Below, piece by piece: positions 7,956 through 18,100 of a DNA stretch of 48,999 nt (within the stretch, counting starts at the first letter, position 1; each line of letters opens with the position of its first letter). The stretch comes from a virus: the IMG/VR virus record IMGVR_UViG_3300010883_000052, positions 1 to 48,999 of that record, one strand, 5' to 3'. The position numbers and the translations under genes were made by a program. The notes beneath the pieces are model-generated. The model was not told where the DNA came from and ran no database searches. It worked only from the letters and a program-made list of their open reading frames with translations.

Positions 7956-8623
7956 TACCAAACACCATTAGGACTTTCATGTACTAATCCTATATCCTCT
8001 TTTAAAACTTCATTACAAAATTCCACATCTTCATGAAGATCATTATTCATCATAAATCCAACTGAAAATCTATTACAATTTGTTCCCGCACAATGCCAAG
8101 CATATTCTTTATTTTCTTCAACATGATCTAAATGACTAATAATTTTTAAAGATTTAATATTCCATCCTACAGTATCTTGATATTCTTCAATTTCTTTTGA
8201 ATCACCATAAATTCTAGAAATACCTGCACCCGTTTCTGACCAAGAAAATATTATATTTCTGCCTGGGATATTCGCATTATGATGCCATGCAACATATCCA
8301 TCAGGGGGGTAATGTTGACATAAAGGACTTCTTCTTGCTCCCACTAAAGAAGCTAATTTATTTGATAATTTTAAAAGTTCTTCATGAGGTTCAGAAGCTT
8401 CCAGACCAAAATCATTTGATAATATATGTGTAGGCCCGCCAGATCCTGAATCACCTTCCATCATATTAAACAAATATTCATCAGAAATAGCCTCTTCTTT
8501 TGAAATTATTTCTCTTTTATTACTATCTTCAATATTTCCATCACTTTTAATAAAATCGAATATAAAAGGTTCAAATAATTTTAAAATTTTTAAAATATCT
8601 TGTGGTATATCTTTTTCAATCAT
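7952..8623 (-). CDS. 2OG-Fe(II) oxygenase-like protein
   Basis: A 223-residue protein. The segment HYPPDGYVAWHHNANIPGRN has the tyrosine/glycine turn and His pair that precede the metal site in phage 2OG-Fe(II) oxygenases. A distal YAWHCAG gives the second His, and CNRFSVGFMM supplies the Arg that would hold 2-oxoglutarate. The usual HxD is here HHNAN, so the acidic ligand appears to be replaced by Asn. That makes the metal site atypical or the enzyme inactive. It overlaps the upstream glycosyltransferase gene by 8 bases and should be on the same transcript. Possible roles include hydroxylation of a sugar, lipid or protein side chain. Confidence 0.6.
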   Translation of the reverse strand: MIEKDIPQDILKILKLFEPFIFDFIKSDGNIEDSNKREIISKEEAISDEYLFNMMEGDSGSGGPTHILSNDFGLEASEPHEELLKLSNKLASLVGARRSPLCQHYPPDGYVAWHHNANIPGRNIIFSWSETGAGISRIYGDSKEIEEYQDTVGWNIKSLKIISHLDHVEENKEYAWHCAGTNCNRFSVGFMMNNDLHEDVEFCNEVLKEDIGLVHESPNGVWY

Positions 8624-9347
8624 GCCAACCTGTTCCTTTGGGATAACTTAAAAATACAATATCTGAATAATTAACATTTTCTATTTCACAATCATATCCT
8701 GGTGCTGTAAAATTCCATAAACAATCATCATTTTTTATTGTATTAAAATACCAATTCCATTTTATATCATTTCTGTACCATTCATCTTCTTTATCACATA
8801 ACATTAAATGTAATGGAAATTGATCCCACATTTCAACAGGACCTTTCTCATATTTAAAATCCCATCTTGAATGCCAATTATGCTCCATCTTCCATTGCCA
8901 ATTATTCCACCATTCCTCCATAAATGTTTTCATTTTTTTATTATTTTTCCAAACAAAAGCACCACCATGAGGTCTTTCTTCTTCATGAATGTTCCACCAA
9001 CATGCTGATGCACAATAAGGTCTAATTTTCGTAAAAACTATATCATTATCACAAAGTGCATCAAATACATTATTTGCATTGTCTGATAAACAAACTACAT
9101 CAGCATCTAAAAAACATGTAATATCATAGGGGGTTTTTGTTAATGCCCACAATTTAGCCCTGATTGTTTTAGGAGCACCGCCAATAACATTGTCAAATAT
9201 ATGATTTCCTGGATCTAAGATCCATTCATTGTCAGTAACTAATGTGATTGGATATTGTGTATATTCTTTTATGCTGTCGGCGAGGAGTTGTGCCGCAGTA
9301 AGAAATCTTTTATTTTTGGAAGCGACAACAAGAAATCCATTATTCAT
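8616..9347 (-). CDS. GT-A-type glycosyltransferase-like protein
   Basis: The open frame extends up to an ATG at 9407, but the start at 9347 (MNNGFLVVASKNKRFLTAA) is preferred. It places the first beta strand at the N-terminus as in GT-A enzymes, and the overlap with the upstream gene falls from 68 to 8 bases. The 243-residue product has ITCFLDADVVCL with D81-x-D83 (numbered from this start), a typical nucleotide-sugar DxD. GGAFVWKNNKKMKTF and the C-terminal GTGWHD fit the acceptor region and a metal-binding His. It is less like the other two island glycosyltransferases than they are like each other. It is the junction gene between the tail-fibre block and the island. Confidence 0.7.
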   Translation of the reverse strand: MNNGFLVVASKNKRFLTAAQLLADSIKEYTQYPITLVTDNEWILDPGNHIFDNVIGGAPKTIRAKLWALTKTPYDITCFLDADVVCLSDNANNVFDALCDNDIVFTKIRPYCASACWWNIHEEERPHGGAFVWKNNKKMKTFMEEWWNNWQWKMEHNWHSRWDFKYEKGPVEMWDQFPLHLMLCDKEDEWYRNDIKWNWYFNTIKNDDCLWNFTAPGYDCEIENVNYSDIVFLSYPKGTGWHD

Positions 9348-9807
9348 TTTCTTCAATTGCTGGTTTGAGAACATTTCCCCATTCAGTAAGACCATGAATT
9401 GGATCACTGATTGATTTTAGTAATAATACAGTAACCCACGCATTTAATTCTACAAGATTTGTTGATTTTCTTATTTTGGAACGAAGAATTTTATCTTTAG
9501 ACTCTTTCACTTCTGATATTTCAAATGCTTTTAATTTTGTATCAAATAATGTTTTTAAATCATCTTGAGCTTTATCTGATTCTTCTTCTTTTTTTTGATT
9601 TATTATTTTTCTTTGAGAATGGGCATGTGAGAAATCATCTATTTCTTTAGGAGTAAATTTTTTGAAAAATTCTTCCCAATGCTCTGTTCCTACAGAGGTT
9701 TGTATCGAATATGTATCATCATCATTTGTGTTTTTTAATAAAATTGCAATAGAGGTTTTTTCAGAATTAGTCCAAATTCCTTCAACCACTTCATCACTAA
9801 ATATCAT
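9340..9807 (-). CDS. Unrecognised small protein of the tail-fibre block
   Basis: A 155-residue protein that I do not recognise. The N-terminus (about 50 residues, MIFSDEVVEGIWTNSEKTSI...) looks like a beta-rich domain. A charged Lys/Glu-rich helix follows (KIINQKKEEESDKAQDD...). The last 40 residues contain VTVLLLKSISDPIHG. It lies just after the Tyr/Gln-repeat fibre in the direction of transcription and is separated from it by 21 bases. Small genes in this place in T4-like phages are often fibre-tip or fibre-assembly proteins, which is a guess here. Confidence 0.6.
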   Translation of the reverse strand: MIFSDEVVEGIWTNSEKTSIAILLKNTNDDDTYSIQTSVGTEHWEEFFKKFTPKEIDDFSHAHSQRKIINQKKEEESDKAQDDLKTLFDTKLKAFEISEVKESKDKILRSKIRKSTNLVELNAWVTVLLLKSISDPIHGLTEWGNVLKPAIEENE

Positions 9808-9828
9808 AATTTATCCTATTATATTGTA

Positions 9829-10923
9829 TTATCCAATTCTCTTATAAAGATTATAAGTGGTTATAATGTTAGAGCTACCATCATTTTGAATTGTAGCTCC
9901 TGTCCAATACCCAGTATATTGTCCGGTATATTGTCCGCTATATTGTGTAGAATATTGTCCAGTGTAATATGGCCCGTATCGAGCTCCACCAAAGTTTCCA
10001 TATTGTACTCTATATTGTCCTGACCACTGACCAGTATATTGTCCGGTATATTGTCCGCTATATTGTGTAGAATATTGTTGATTTGCTACAGAACACATAT
10101 AGTCAGTAAATCCACCAACTTGTGTCCAAGTTCCAGATCCAGATGCTGATCCCGTTTTTATTTCATAATTTCCCACATTATTTCCACCACTGCCTCCAGT
10201 AATACGATTCATCCAATGTGCGACTAATGTTTCTATTTCCGCATCTGTCATTTCTTGAACATCTCCACCAGTTCCCTTATATTTTACTGGTTGTTTGCTT
10301 CCCACACTACCTGTAGAAGTTTTTCTCCAAAGATAAATATTTGTGCTGTGTGAATCTTGTGCGGTTGTTTGTGCATAAGCTGCATGTTCTCCACCAGAGG
10401 GGGCATTAGTTCCTCCATGAACATCTATCCACGTTCCTCCTAATGAACCTGAGGGATTGCTTGCTCCCAAATAATATGAACCAACTCCCGTATTGGCTCC
10501 CGTTAAAACATATACTTCTTGACAACATCTCATAATATCATCTACCAATTTAGCGGTATTCATTTCTTGTAAGACGCCCGATCCTTCCCAAGCTAAAGGC
10601 CATACTTCTCCTCCTGTGGCTTCTGCGGAATTATCATTTGCGCGAAGACCATATGAATTGACTGTAGAAGATCCACTACCAGTAGGATGATACCCCACAG
10701 CATCATCTCTTTTAGTATCAATGAAGTGTCCTAAATTTCCAGTTGTAGTTGTTGATCTTAATTGAATGTTTCCACGTTGTGCATCAGATTGGTCACTTGC
10801 CCATTTTGCTAAAATAACAGGAACAATTTTATCCTTTATATTAGCATCTGTCATTTCTCTTAAACTGCTGTTACCTGGGTCTAAATCTGATACCCACAAC
10901 GGTCTATTATCACCTGCCGCCAT
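9829..10923 (-). CDS. Tail-fibre-like protein with a Tyr/Gln/Gly repeat region
   Basis: A 364-residue protein. It starts with MAAGDNRPLWVSDLDPGNSS. Residues about 1-270 are Gly/Ser/Thr-rich, with a repeated pattern of (L)REMTDANI, LQEMNTAKL and VQEMTDAEI segments, each followed by helix and a Trp or Cys, at roughly 100-residue intervals. This suggests three similar domains. From about residue 279 to 340 it becomes a run of Y/W-S/T-G-Q units (QYSTQYSGQYTGQYTG twice, joined by RVQYGNFGGARYGPYYTG). The Tyr-rich array looks like an adhesive or stacking structure. Function is inferred as receptor binding from location among the fibre genes. No enzymatic motif is seen. Confidence 0.65.
   Translation of the reverse strand: MAAGDNRPLWVSDLDPGNSSLREMTDANIKDKIVPVILAKWASDQSDAQRGNIQLRSTTTTGNLGHFIDTKRDDAVGYHPTGSGSSTVNSYGLRANDNSAEATGGEVWPLAWEGSGVLQEMNTAKLVDDIMRCCQEVYVLTGANTGVGSYYLGASNPSGSLGGTWIDVHGGTNAPSGGEHAAYAQTTAQDSHSTNIYLWRKTSTGSVGSKQPVKYKGTGGDVQEMTDAEIETLVAHWMNRITGGSGGNNVGNYEIKTGSASGSGTWTQVGGFTDYMCSVANQQYSTQYSGQYTGQYTGQWSGQYRVQYGNFGGARYGPYYTGQYSTQYSGQYTGQYTGYWTGATIQNDGSSNIITTYNLYKRIG
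9911..10078 (-). repeat. Two identical 48-base copies encoding the Tyr/Gln repeat
   Basis: The 48 bases at 9911-9958 and 10031-10078 are identical, 120 bases apart, and lie in the same frame of the fibre gene. Within each copy the shorter unit TATATTGTCC recurs. The nucleotide identity in otherwise diverging sequence points to a recent duplication or to gene conversion between copies. Confidence 0.9.
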
Positions 10924-10936
10924 ATTTTATCCTTTA

Positions 10937-11947
10937 TTATGGTCCTAATCTTGTTCCTGAGGTATTGAATACACCAAAAGTAACCCATTGTGCTAATCCA
11001 TTTCCGTCAGAATCTTGTAACAATTTATATTGTGCGGGAGATCCGCCTGAAATTGTGACAGTATTAGATAAAGTTACAGTATTTCCATGTCCCATTGTTA
11101 TAGCTACATCTCTACCCAATCCACCAAGAAGACCACTATCAATAATGACTTCTTGTGCTGCATTCATTGTAATAGTATCTTCTGCTTCAGAATTTTGAAT
11201 AATATTTCCGGATAATTTAAGCTTATCAGCAGTTACTTGTACGGTTCCGTTTACAGCATTATCAATGGTTTCCCCGTTGCCAAATGTAATAGTATTCCCA
11301 CCAAATGATACATTATCACTAATTTCCCATTTGGTTCCTGTATCATTCCACAATATACTATGATCAGTCGCTCCATCATTTACTTGAATACCGGCACCAG
11401 TAGCAGTTGCTGTAGTTTTTGTCTCAGCATTTGATAATTCAATAGTTTTGTCTGTAACAACAACTGTCGTCGATTCTACTACAGTTTGTGTACCTTGAAT
11501 AGTTAAATTTCCTGTAATAACTGTATGAGCCGCCGCCAATTGTAAATGAGAAGCACTTAGTCCAATTTTAGCTGAAGTTTCGGCTATGATTTGAGATGTA
11601 TTAACTAATATTTTCTCATTCCCTGCACTAGCATTTCCTGCATAAATTTTTATTTCATCTTCATCATTACCCCATCCTTCATGGACTGTAATTTTTGTAT
11701 CTTTATCTTTATCTGTTAAATCACCAAATGATACCCACTCCGCATCATGATATCCTTCATATTTTCCTAAAGTTGAATTATATCTAACTTGACCAGTATT
11801 CGGACCATACACTCCCGCGGGTCTTTGAGCAGTGGTTCCAACAGGAACGGTCATATAACCAGTAGTGTTGAAAATCGTGTTTCCTGTGATTACCTGATCA
11901 CCATCGATATCAACTGTTTGTGATAATTCATAAGCTCGTGATGTCAT
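10937..11947 (-). CDS. Tail-fibre-like structural protein
   Basis: A 336-residue, Thr/Gly/Asn-rich protein of beta-repeat character. It contains the module PVGTTAQRPAG...GQVRYNSTLGKYEGY...WVSFGD, common in fibre proteins of T4-like marine phages. Then comes DKDTKITVHEG...DEDEIKIYAG, which also occurs in the 811-residue fibre upstream as SDQDTKITVETTHGGDEDQI. A Val/Thr-rich heptad-poor stretch (TQTVVESTTVVVTDKTIELS) is shared with the larger fibre (TTEVKSDTMTITDPFIVL). The C-terminus ends in YKLLQDSDGNGLAQWVTFG. It starts 5 bases after the stop of the preceding gene. It is probably a shorter paralog or distal half-fibre. Confidence 0.75.
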   Translation of the reverse strand: MTSRAYELSQTVDIDGDQVITGNTIFNTTGYMTVPVGTTAQRPAGVYGPNTGQVRYNSTLGKYEGYHDAEWVSFGDLTDKDKDTKITVHEGWGNDEDEIKIYAGNASAGNEKILVNTSQIIAETSAKIGLSASHLQLAAAHTVITGNLTIQGTQTVVESTTVVVTDKTIELSNAETKTTATATGAGIQVNDGATDHSILWNDTGTKWEISDNVSFGGNTITFGNGETIDNAVNGTVQVTADKLKLSGNIIQNSEAEDTITMNAAQEVIIDSGLLGGLGRDVAITMGHGNTVTLSNTVTISGGSPAQYKLLQDSDGNGLAQWVTFGVFNTSGTRLGP

Positions 11948-11952
11948 TTTTA

Positions 11953-12471
11953 TTATTCCTTCGTTTTATTTTTAGTAATCCAATTGTCGATGGATGTCCA
12001 ATCGACCCAATCTTCTAATTGATTTAATGCTTTAAAGGTCATATTTTGTAATCCTCCAAAATTAGGAGAAAATAGATCATTGTCTATCATATCACCCGCA
12101 TCCATTTTTGTAATATCTAATTCTATAATACTATCATTTAATATATTTATGTCATTTAATGATTCTTCGTGCTTACTCTGATCAACTGCCCAAGTATTTG
12201 TAGCTGGGTCATGTGTTCCATATTTACTTAATATTTCTGCTCTATTATTTAAATAAATTTGATGATGTTGTTTAATTGCTCTTGCGCATATAAACAATTT
12301 CCAAAAAATTGCAGTTTTTTCTACATCTCGTTGTAAATATGCACTTGTGTGAAAATCTTTTGTCCATAATTCATTTATAAAAATGACATATTCTTCATCA
12401 GTAAAATATGCATATCTAATTTTCACATTTTTATCATTATTTACAACTTCTTCTTTTTTTTTATTACTCAA
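11953..12471 (-). CDS. Unrecognised acidic protein between fibre genes
   Basis: A 172-residue protein, mostly helical and acidic, with no family I recognise. It has a Lys-rich start (MSNKKKEEVVNND), FTDEEYVIFINELW near residue 24, and a Trp-rich end (QLEDWVDWTSIDNWITK). Its start overlaps the stop of the 811-residue fibre gene by 8 bases. It stands between two fibre genes and may be a chaperone, a trimeric connector or a fibre-attachment protein. This is inference from place only. Confidence 0.6.
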   Translation of the reverse strand: MSNKKKEEVVNNDKNVKIRYAYFTDEEYVIFINELWTKDFHTSAYLQRDVEKTAIFWKLFICARAIKQHHQIYLNNRAEILSKYGTHDPATNTWAVDQSKHEESLNDINILNDSIIELDITKMDAGDMIDNDLFSPNFGGLQNMTFKALNQLEDWVDWTSIDNWITKNKTKE

Positions 12472-14899
12472 TTTCTTCCATTAATATTTTATATTTTTTA
12501 CCTGTCAAATTATTTGTTAATGACAAGTAATCGCTTTCCTCGACGACTTTCCAATCGCCACGTTCATTTTTCAAATTTAAGTCAGAAGTATATATGTTAG
12601 CCCATCTTAAAGCAGCACTTCCCATATCTCTCGTTCCATTAGCATCAGGTAAAACATCTGAAGCGAAATAACCTCCAGACATATCAATATTCGAGTTAAA
12701 TGTCGCTAATCCTGTAAAAGAAGATGTAGTTCCCACCAAAAGATTATCTTCAATTTCTATTGCTCCACAATGGAAATTTTCATAATCCGCTATTGTTACA
12801 TTTCCTGCTGCTGATCCATCATCTCCTACACGACATGTTGAAAATTCATCCAAACTTTCATCCCAAATAAATGCCGTATTTCCAAGATCATTAGTTCCTC
12901 TAATGAATACAAATCCGGTATCATAAGCATTATTTGTTGGTACTGTTGAAAAATTATTAAGAACTATAAACGGATCTGTTATAGTCATAGTATCAGATTT
13001 AACTTCAGTAGTTGTTCCTGTAATATGTAAATTACCAATAAGAGTTGTGTCTTGACCTGACGGAGTTATTGTTAATTTTCCATCCGCAGCAACATCAAAA
13101 GTAGTATTTGCTGCAAAACTATGTTCTAATTTTAATTGAGTCGTCTCAAGTCCTCTAACGTGAAGTGTAGATTCAGGAACTTTAACACCAACGCCAATTC
13201 TATCATTATACGTATCAACAGCAAATGTCGCGTTAGCATGTGATGAGACATCAACACCAATATAAGTATTAGCATAAACAGAAGACCATCCAGCTGTATT
13301 TGCCCATCTACTTTTAGTGTAAACATCAGTATTTTCAAAAGATGTCCACGCCAAAGATTCAACTATATTACCCACTGATTGTGCTGGAATAGTAACAGTA
13401 GTTCCGTTGGTCGATGTCACCAAACTTTGATCAATTTTTACTCCCTCACTAAACATCTCTATTAATTGAGGGGTATAACCGCCGTTAATTGTAAAAACTG
13501 TCTGACTAGCGGTTGCTACAAATCTCTCTCTTGTCATTGCCGCTTTATGTAGATCTGATGCAGCCATTGACATAACATCTATTATATCGTCTACTCCAAC
13601 GGTAAAGTTAAGAAAAGTTATAGCACTTCCTAATGTATCAGTACTATAATCAGCAGTATCTAATTTAATACCGTTCACGAATACTTGTACATAAGACGGA
13701 TTATATAGTGCACTAACTGAAGTAGTTGAGTCTGCGGGATTTGCAATTCTTGTATTATATACTGCTGTAGAGGGGGCGAGAGTATACCACGCTGCAGCGG
13801 TATTTGAATAATATTCCATCTGCCCCTTTGCACCATCCATCTCTTTATTAAATCTAAGCATGCCATCTTCAAGATCAGTTGACGGTCTCTGTGCTGTAGA
13901 TCCTGATGGAACAGTAATAGAAGTCTCACCATCTCTTCCTAAAATATTATGACAAAATACGTTGTTAGCCCATACTGATTGTACTCTCTGGTCTGTTTTT
14001 CCTATATGAAGTTCATTTCCGCTACCGGACCAACTACTTGGTAAAAAATATCCATCATCAGCATCAGCTCCAATATACCATCTCTCTGTTCCTTCAGTAT
14101 AAAATTTAATTTGATCTTCATCACCGCCATGAGTAGTTTCGACGGTTATTTTTGTGTCTTGGTCTGAATCAATAGTTCCACCCAATGACATAAAAGTATT
14201 AGAAACATGATCATAACCCTCATATCTGTCTAATGTTGTATTATATCTAATTACTCCGCGTAAAGAATGATCTGCATTTGTGGTACTAGATAGATCTGTA
14301 ATTTCTGGTCTATCTGAAGTTTCACCAGAAGGTATTTTTAAATGTGAAGTTGTGTTTGCTCCAACCGTGTCCCATACATAAAGGTTTTTCCATCTTTCTG
14401 AATTATTACCTAAACTAATTGCAGTATTTGTTAAACCAACTTGAGGTAATGGTGTAAGATCTGCAGCAATGTCTGCTAGTATTGTTACAGTATCTACGTC
14501 TGGATCATCACCTAATTGAATATTTCCTTCTGCTTTAACTACTCCTGCTACGTAAACTGATCCACCGACATTTAAACTTTTTTGAACTGAAACACCACCT
14601 TTAAATATAGCAGAGCCTGTGGACATACTTGCTGTAAAATCATCACTTGTGCCGTCTGTCACATCTCGTAAACTATTGGAGGTTATTCCACCTTCTCCTG
14701 TTGTATTAAATTCTATTGATCCATTTGCTATTAAATCACCAATTCTTATTCCACCATTTCCATCATCATCTCTTCTTACTACTGTATTTGCGATACCTGC
14801 GTCTGTTCCAGCATTAACGTCGGCAATGACCAAGTTGGTCTGATTACGCCACGTTTCAAAGGTATCAGTTAAAGCTACGTTTGCGAATGAAGTTGCCAT
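12464..14899 (-). CDS. Long tail-fibre protein
   Basis: An 811-residue fibre. The N-terminus (MATSFANVALTDTFETWRNQ) is like those of marine T4-like phage fibres that attach to the baseplate. Repeated beta modules include VRRDDDGNGG, IRYNTTLDRYEGY, SDQDTKITVE and MLRFNKEMDGAKGQMEYYS, each preceded by an SGETSDRP or SGSTAQRP motif. A middle domain (TRERFVATASQTVFTINGGY...) may be a second fold. The last 45 residues (YTSDLNLKNERGDWKVVEES...TGKKYKI) fit a C-terminal motif I know from fibre proteins of this phage group, where it replaces or resembles an S74 chaperone end. No catalytic Ser-Lys dyad of S74 is clear. The site AGGGA lies about 9 bases before the ATG. Confidence 0.8.
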   Translation of the reverse strand: MATSFANVALTDTFETWRNQTNLVIADVNAGTDAGIANTVVRRDDDGNGGIRIGDLIANGSIEFNTTGEGGITSNSLRDVTDGTSDDFTASMSTGSAIFKGGVSVQKSLNVGGSVYVAGVVKAEGNIQLGDDPDVDTVTILADIAADLTPLPQVGLTNTAISLGNNSERWKNLYVWDTVGANTTSHLKIPSGETSDRPEITDLSSTTNADHSLRGVIRYNTTLDRYEGYDHVSNTFMSLGGTIDSDQDTKITVETTHGGDEDQIKFYTEGTERWYIGADADDGYFLPSSWSGSGNELHIGKTDQRVQSVWANNVFCHNILGRDGETSITVPSGSTAQRPSTDLEDGMLRFNKEMDGAKGQMEYYSNTAAAWYTLAPSTAVYNTRIANPADSTTSVSALYNPSYVQVFVNGIKLDTADYSTDTLGSAITFLNFTVGVDDIIDVMSMAASDLHKAAMTRERFVATASQTVFTINGGYTPQLIEMFSEGVKIDQSLVTSTNGTTVTIPAQSVGNIVESLAWTSFENTDVYTKSRWANTAGWSSVYANTYIGVDVSSHANATFAVDTYNDRIGVGVKVPESTLHVRGLETTQLKLEHSFAANTTFDVAADGKLTITPSGQDTTLIGNLHITGTTTEVKSDTMTITDPFIVLNNFSTVPTNNAYDTGFVFIRGTNDLGNTAFIWDESLDEFSTCRVGDDGSAAGNVTIADYENFHCGAIEIEDNLLVGTTSSFTGLATFNSNIDMSGGYFASDVLPDANGTRDMGSAALRWANIYTSDLNLKNERGDWKVVEESDYLSLTNNLTGKKYKILMEEIE

Positions 14900-14909
14900 G
14901 TGTTAATCC

Positions 14910-15113
14910 CTAATAGTTAATAAATTTTTTAATTTCTAATATTTCCGCTTTTATTTCAGAAATTTCCGTCTTTAGTGTATTTATCTCCGCTTGTCTACTG
15001 TCAGCTTGCCTTTTTACTAATCTATGGGCAGTTAATGCATCTATATCATTTCTTAATATTGCATTGCTTTCAGTATCTTTCAGAAATCCTGGAGCGTCTG
15101 TTAAAATTTTCAT
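14910..15113 (-). CDS. Small coiled-coil protein
   Basis: A 67-residue protein with a C-terminal heptad-like helix (EINTLKTEISEIKAEILEIK, residues 44-63). Small proteins of this kind lie beside the fibre genes in some T4-like marine phages, but no function is known to me. Its start overlaps the DUF4815 gene by ATGA, and it stops 10 bases before the long-fibre start. It may form a trimeric collar, or help the fibre attach to the baseplate protein encoded just upstream. Confidence 0.65.
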   Translation of the reverse strand: MKILTDAPGFLKDTESNAILRNDIDALTAHRLVKRQADSRQAEINTLKTEISEIKAEILEIKKFINY

Positions 15114-18100
15114 GAATCTAATGCTACAGCTCTTAAATCCTTAATTTTTGGTGGATCTATATTACTTGAAGATGTTAAAACAACTTTTATTGCAAAATAT
15201 TTAAAATCTTTAAAAGTTGTAGATCCAACAGTATATGCAGCAGAATCATCTGCTGTTTTATAATTATATGTTAAGAAATCTGACTCATTTGCAGAATATA
15301 CACTTGAATCGGTTTCTTGTGTCATTTTATTCCAATACTTATCATCAAATGATTCAGAATCAGTTGAACTAAGTGCTTTATAATAAATATTAATATTTGA
15401 GGTACTAGGTTTATATGCTCTTATATATACTCTAACATCTTCAGCATCAAACCCGTCTTGTAATGTTACTCTTCTTGTTATATACCTCGCTATTCCATTT
15501 CCACCTTCTCTGTCCGTTTCTGCTGAAATTGTTACAGATCCAGTTGTACCACCAGACAAAGTAGCGGTAATATTATCAAAATATCCACTTCCCTCCGCTG
15601 AAGCATATGCATCTGTAATTATTCCTGTACCATCTGTGACTAATGTAACTCCCGCTCCCGTTCCTGTTGTTCCAGAAAGTGTGATATTACTAGTACCGTT
15701 TGCATATCCTGTTCCTCCCGCAACTACAGCCACATTATTATTACTAATTCCACCATTGTTAATATTATTTTCAACAGTTATTAAATTTAATCTGGATATA
15801 TCTATAACTGGTGAAACATCTGAATTTGTTGTGGACATTTTCACTTGTATTTTCATATCTGGATCAGTACCACCATCATATTTACCTGTTCTAATAGTTT
15901 TTCTACTATCATGCTTAATATTTTTATTTGATGTAAATTTAGTAAAAGAATTATCTCTAACAGCAATATGAGGATATGCTGCATTTTCAGTAGTTGTTTG
16001 ATAAAAATAATCTATTACTGAATCTGAAAATTTTAATTCTGATGTACTTAATTTCATCAAATCATATGCCGTATTAGCTGTTCCATTTGAAAGAGGATGT
16101 GGAATTACATCAAATTGACACAAATTAGAATTAAAAGATGTTAATTGAAAAGAACATTTTTGTGTTTTAAACATCAAGCTTCTATTAGTAACCGGAGTCC
16201 ATTTACTAGAATTATTTGTAACAAAAAAGTCTCCAACTTCAGGGCCTTTTCCTGCTTTTGTATTTGTAGTATCACTGTTAGTTACTATATTTCCTTCAAC
16301 AGAACTATAAACTTTATATTTTGGACTATTTGTCATTAAAACAATAGCGAATTCGCCAGGTGGTAAATATACTGGTGATGGAAATTTAAATGTCGTTCCA
16401 CTTGATGATTTTGTTGTATCAGGAGAAGAAGAATCAACAGTTATTTCATCAGGAACAAGAACTTTTTCACCAAATGGTAGGACTTGAGCAACGCTTGGTG
16501 TCCCATCTGTCATTGGTCTTACTTGTACTGTTACAGGCAAATAAGTATCCTTTTGTGAAAAATAGAATGTAACAGTTCTTAAAAACACTCCATTTGGATA
16601 TCTAGACTCATCTATCACTATAGACTGTGCCATCGGATTCACAAAATTCGAAGAAGAACTTTTATCAGAAACAGCTGATTTTGTCACAACAGCGGATCTA
16701 ATATCTTGTCTTCTCACTAAAGAAGATCTTGTTGAAATTATACTTCCATCTGATACAGATTCCATACCTTTTATATGAAATGTTTTTTCAGCTACAGAAT
16801 TAGTTTTAGATAATGTATTGTCAGCTTGATCAGTAAGTCTTACTAATCTTTCTCCCATTCTAAATTGTCCAGCTGTAAATTCAAAATTTCCAACTACAGT
16901 ACCATTTATATCAGATTTAAGATTATTAACATATGCTGTTGGTACGGCTGATAAAGTCGCATTTGCTGTTACTGTTCCACTCGCAGAAACATAATCTGCT
17001 TCTACAATTGTTGATGTACCTGTCGTAGTCCAATCACCAATTGTATTCGCAAGCATTAATGTAGTATTTCCCGTATAATCTGTATGAACCAATGTTCCAG
17101 AAATTGAACTATTCGCACTTACTGTTACATATTCTCCCTCATTCGCTATAAATTCTGAGTTTCCTCCGTCAGTAATGGATAATGTCACTCCAGTATTAGC
17201 CTGCCCTGTTAAATTTACACCATCTACATATAAGTAATGATCAGTACTTGGTTTTAATCCTTGTGCTTTAAATAAAACAGTTTGTTTTCTATTCCATGAA
17301 ACAATAGTATCATTAACTTGTTTATTGTTTACTGTTTTCTTAACTGATTCTGGTTGATCTTTTGATAAAATCCCATCTCTTGTATTTTGTTGATCTATAG
17401 TCTTGGCTGATCTATCTACTTTAGTAGAAGATGTTGATTTTTTATTCGCTTTTGAAACATCATCATTATTAATCTCTACACCACTCCAATTTTTTGACCA
17501 ATTGTCCCATTGTGTACCAAATCCATAATTATATTTACCAGATTCCCAATTATCACTACCTCCAGTTAAATTTATTAATACCTCTGGGCGCCTTCCATCA
17601 TAAAACCATGTATCACTAGGATTTGACATAGTTAAAATTCCATTAAACATACCAGAACCAAATGGATTTACTTCTTCAGTCGTTGTTGTAGCGGGTTGAT
17701 CAACGAATCCCGTGTCTGTATAAGCAACAGAAACCAAATCTCCTGTTTTCATTATATTCGCACTATTAACATCAAGTTTAAATTTAAAATTATCAGATTC
17801 AAATGTCGGTCTTAAAAGTGTTTGATCAAAATCTATCGCTATTCTATAATCATCATCTAAAACATCACCAATTGCATGTCCCGCAAATTGGTCTACAAGT
17901 ATACCATTCTTAAATCTCTCCACTCCACCATCTGTAAATATCGCTTGTTCCTTTGCATCTTTTTCCAAAAATGAGAGAGATGTAAAATATTCAAGTTGTT
18001 CAACTCTTTTTTCTATTTTACCAATATCCCTCATAGTAAATCTTTTATTTTCAATATATTGTAAATTTACATCAGTAACCTCAAATGTATATTCAGGAAT

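Noticed and set aside
7940-7960. Terminator between the converging genes at 7955
   Set aside because: The stops overlap by 4 bases and no hairpin with a U-run fits in the space.
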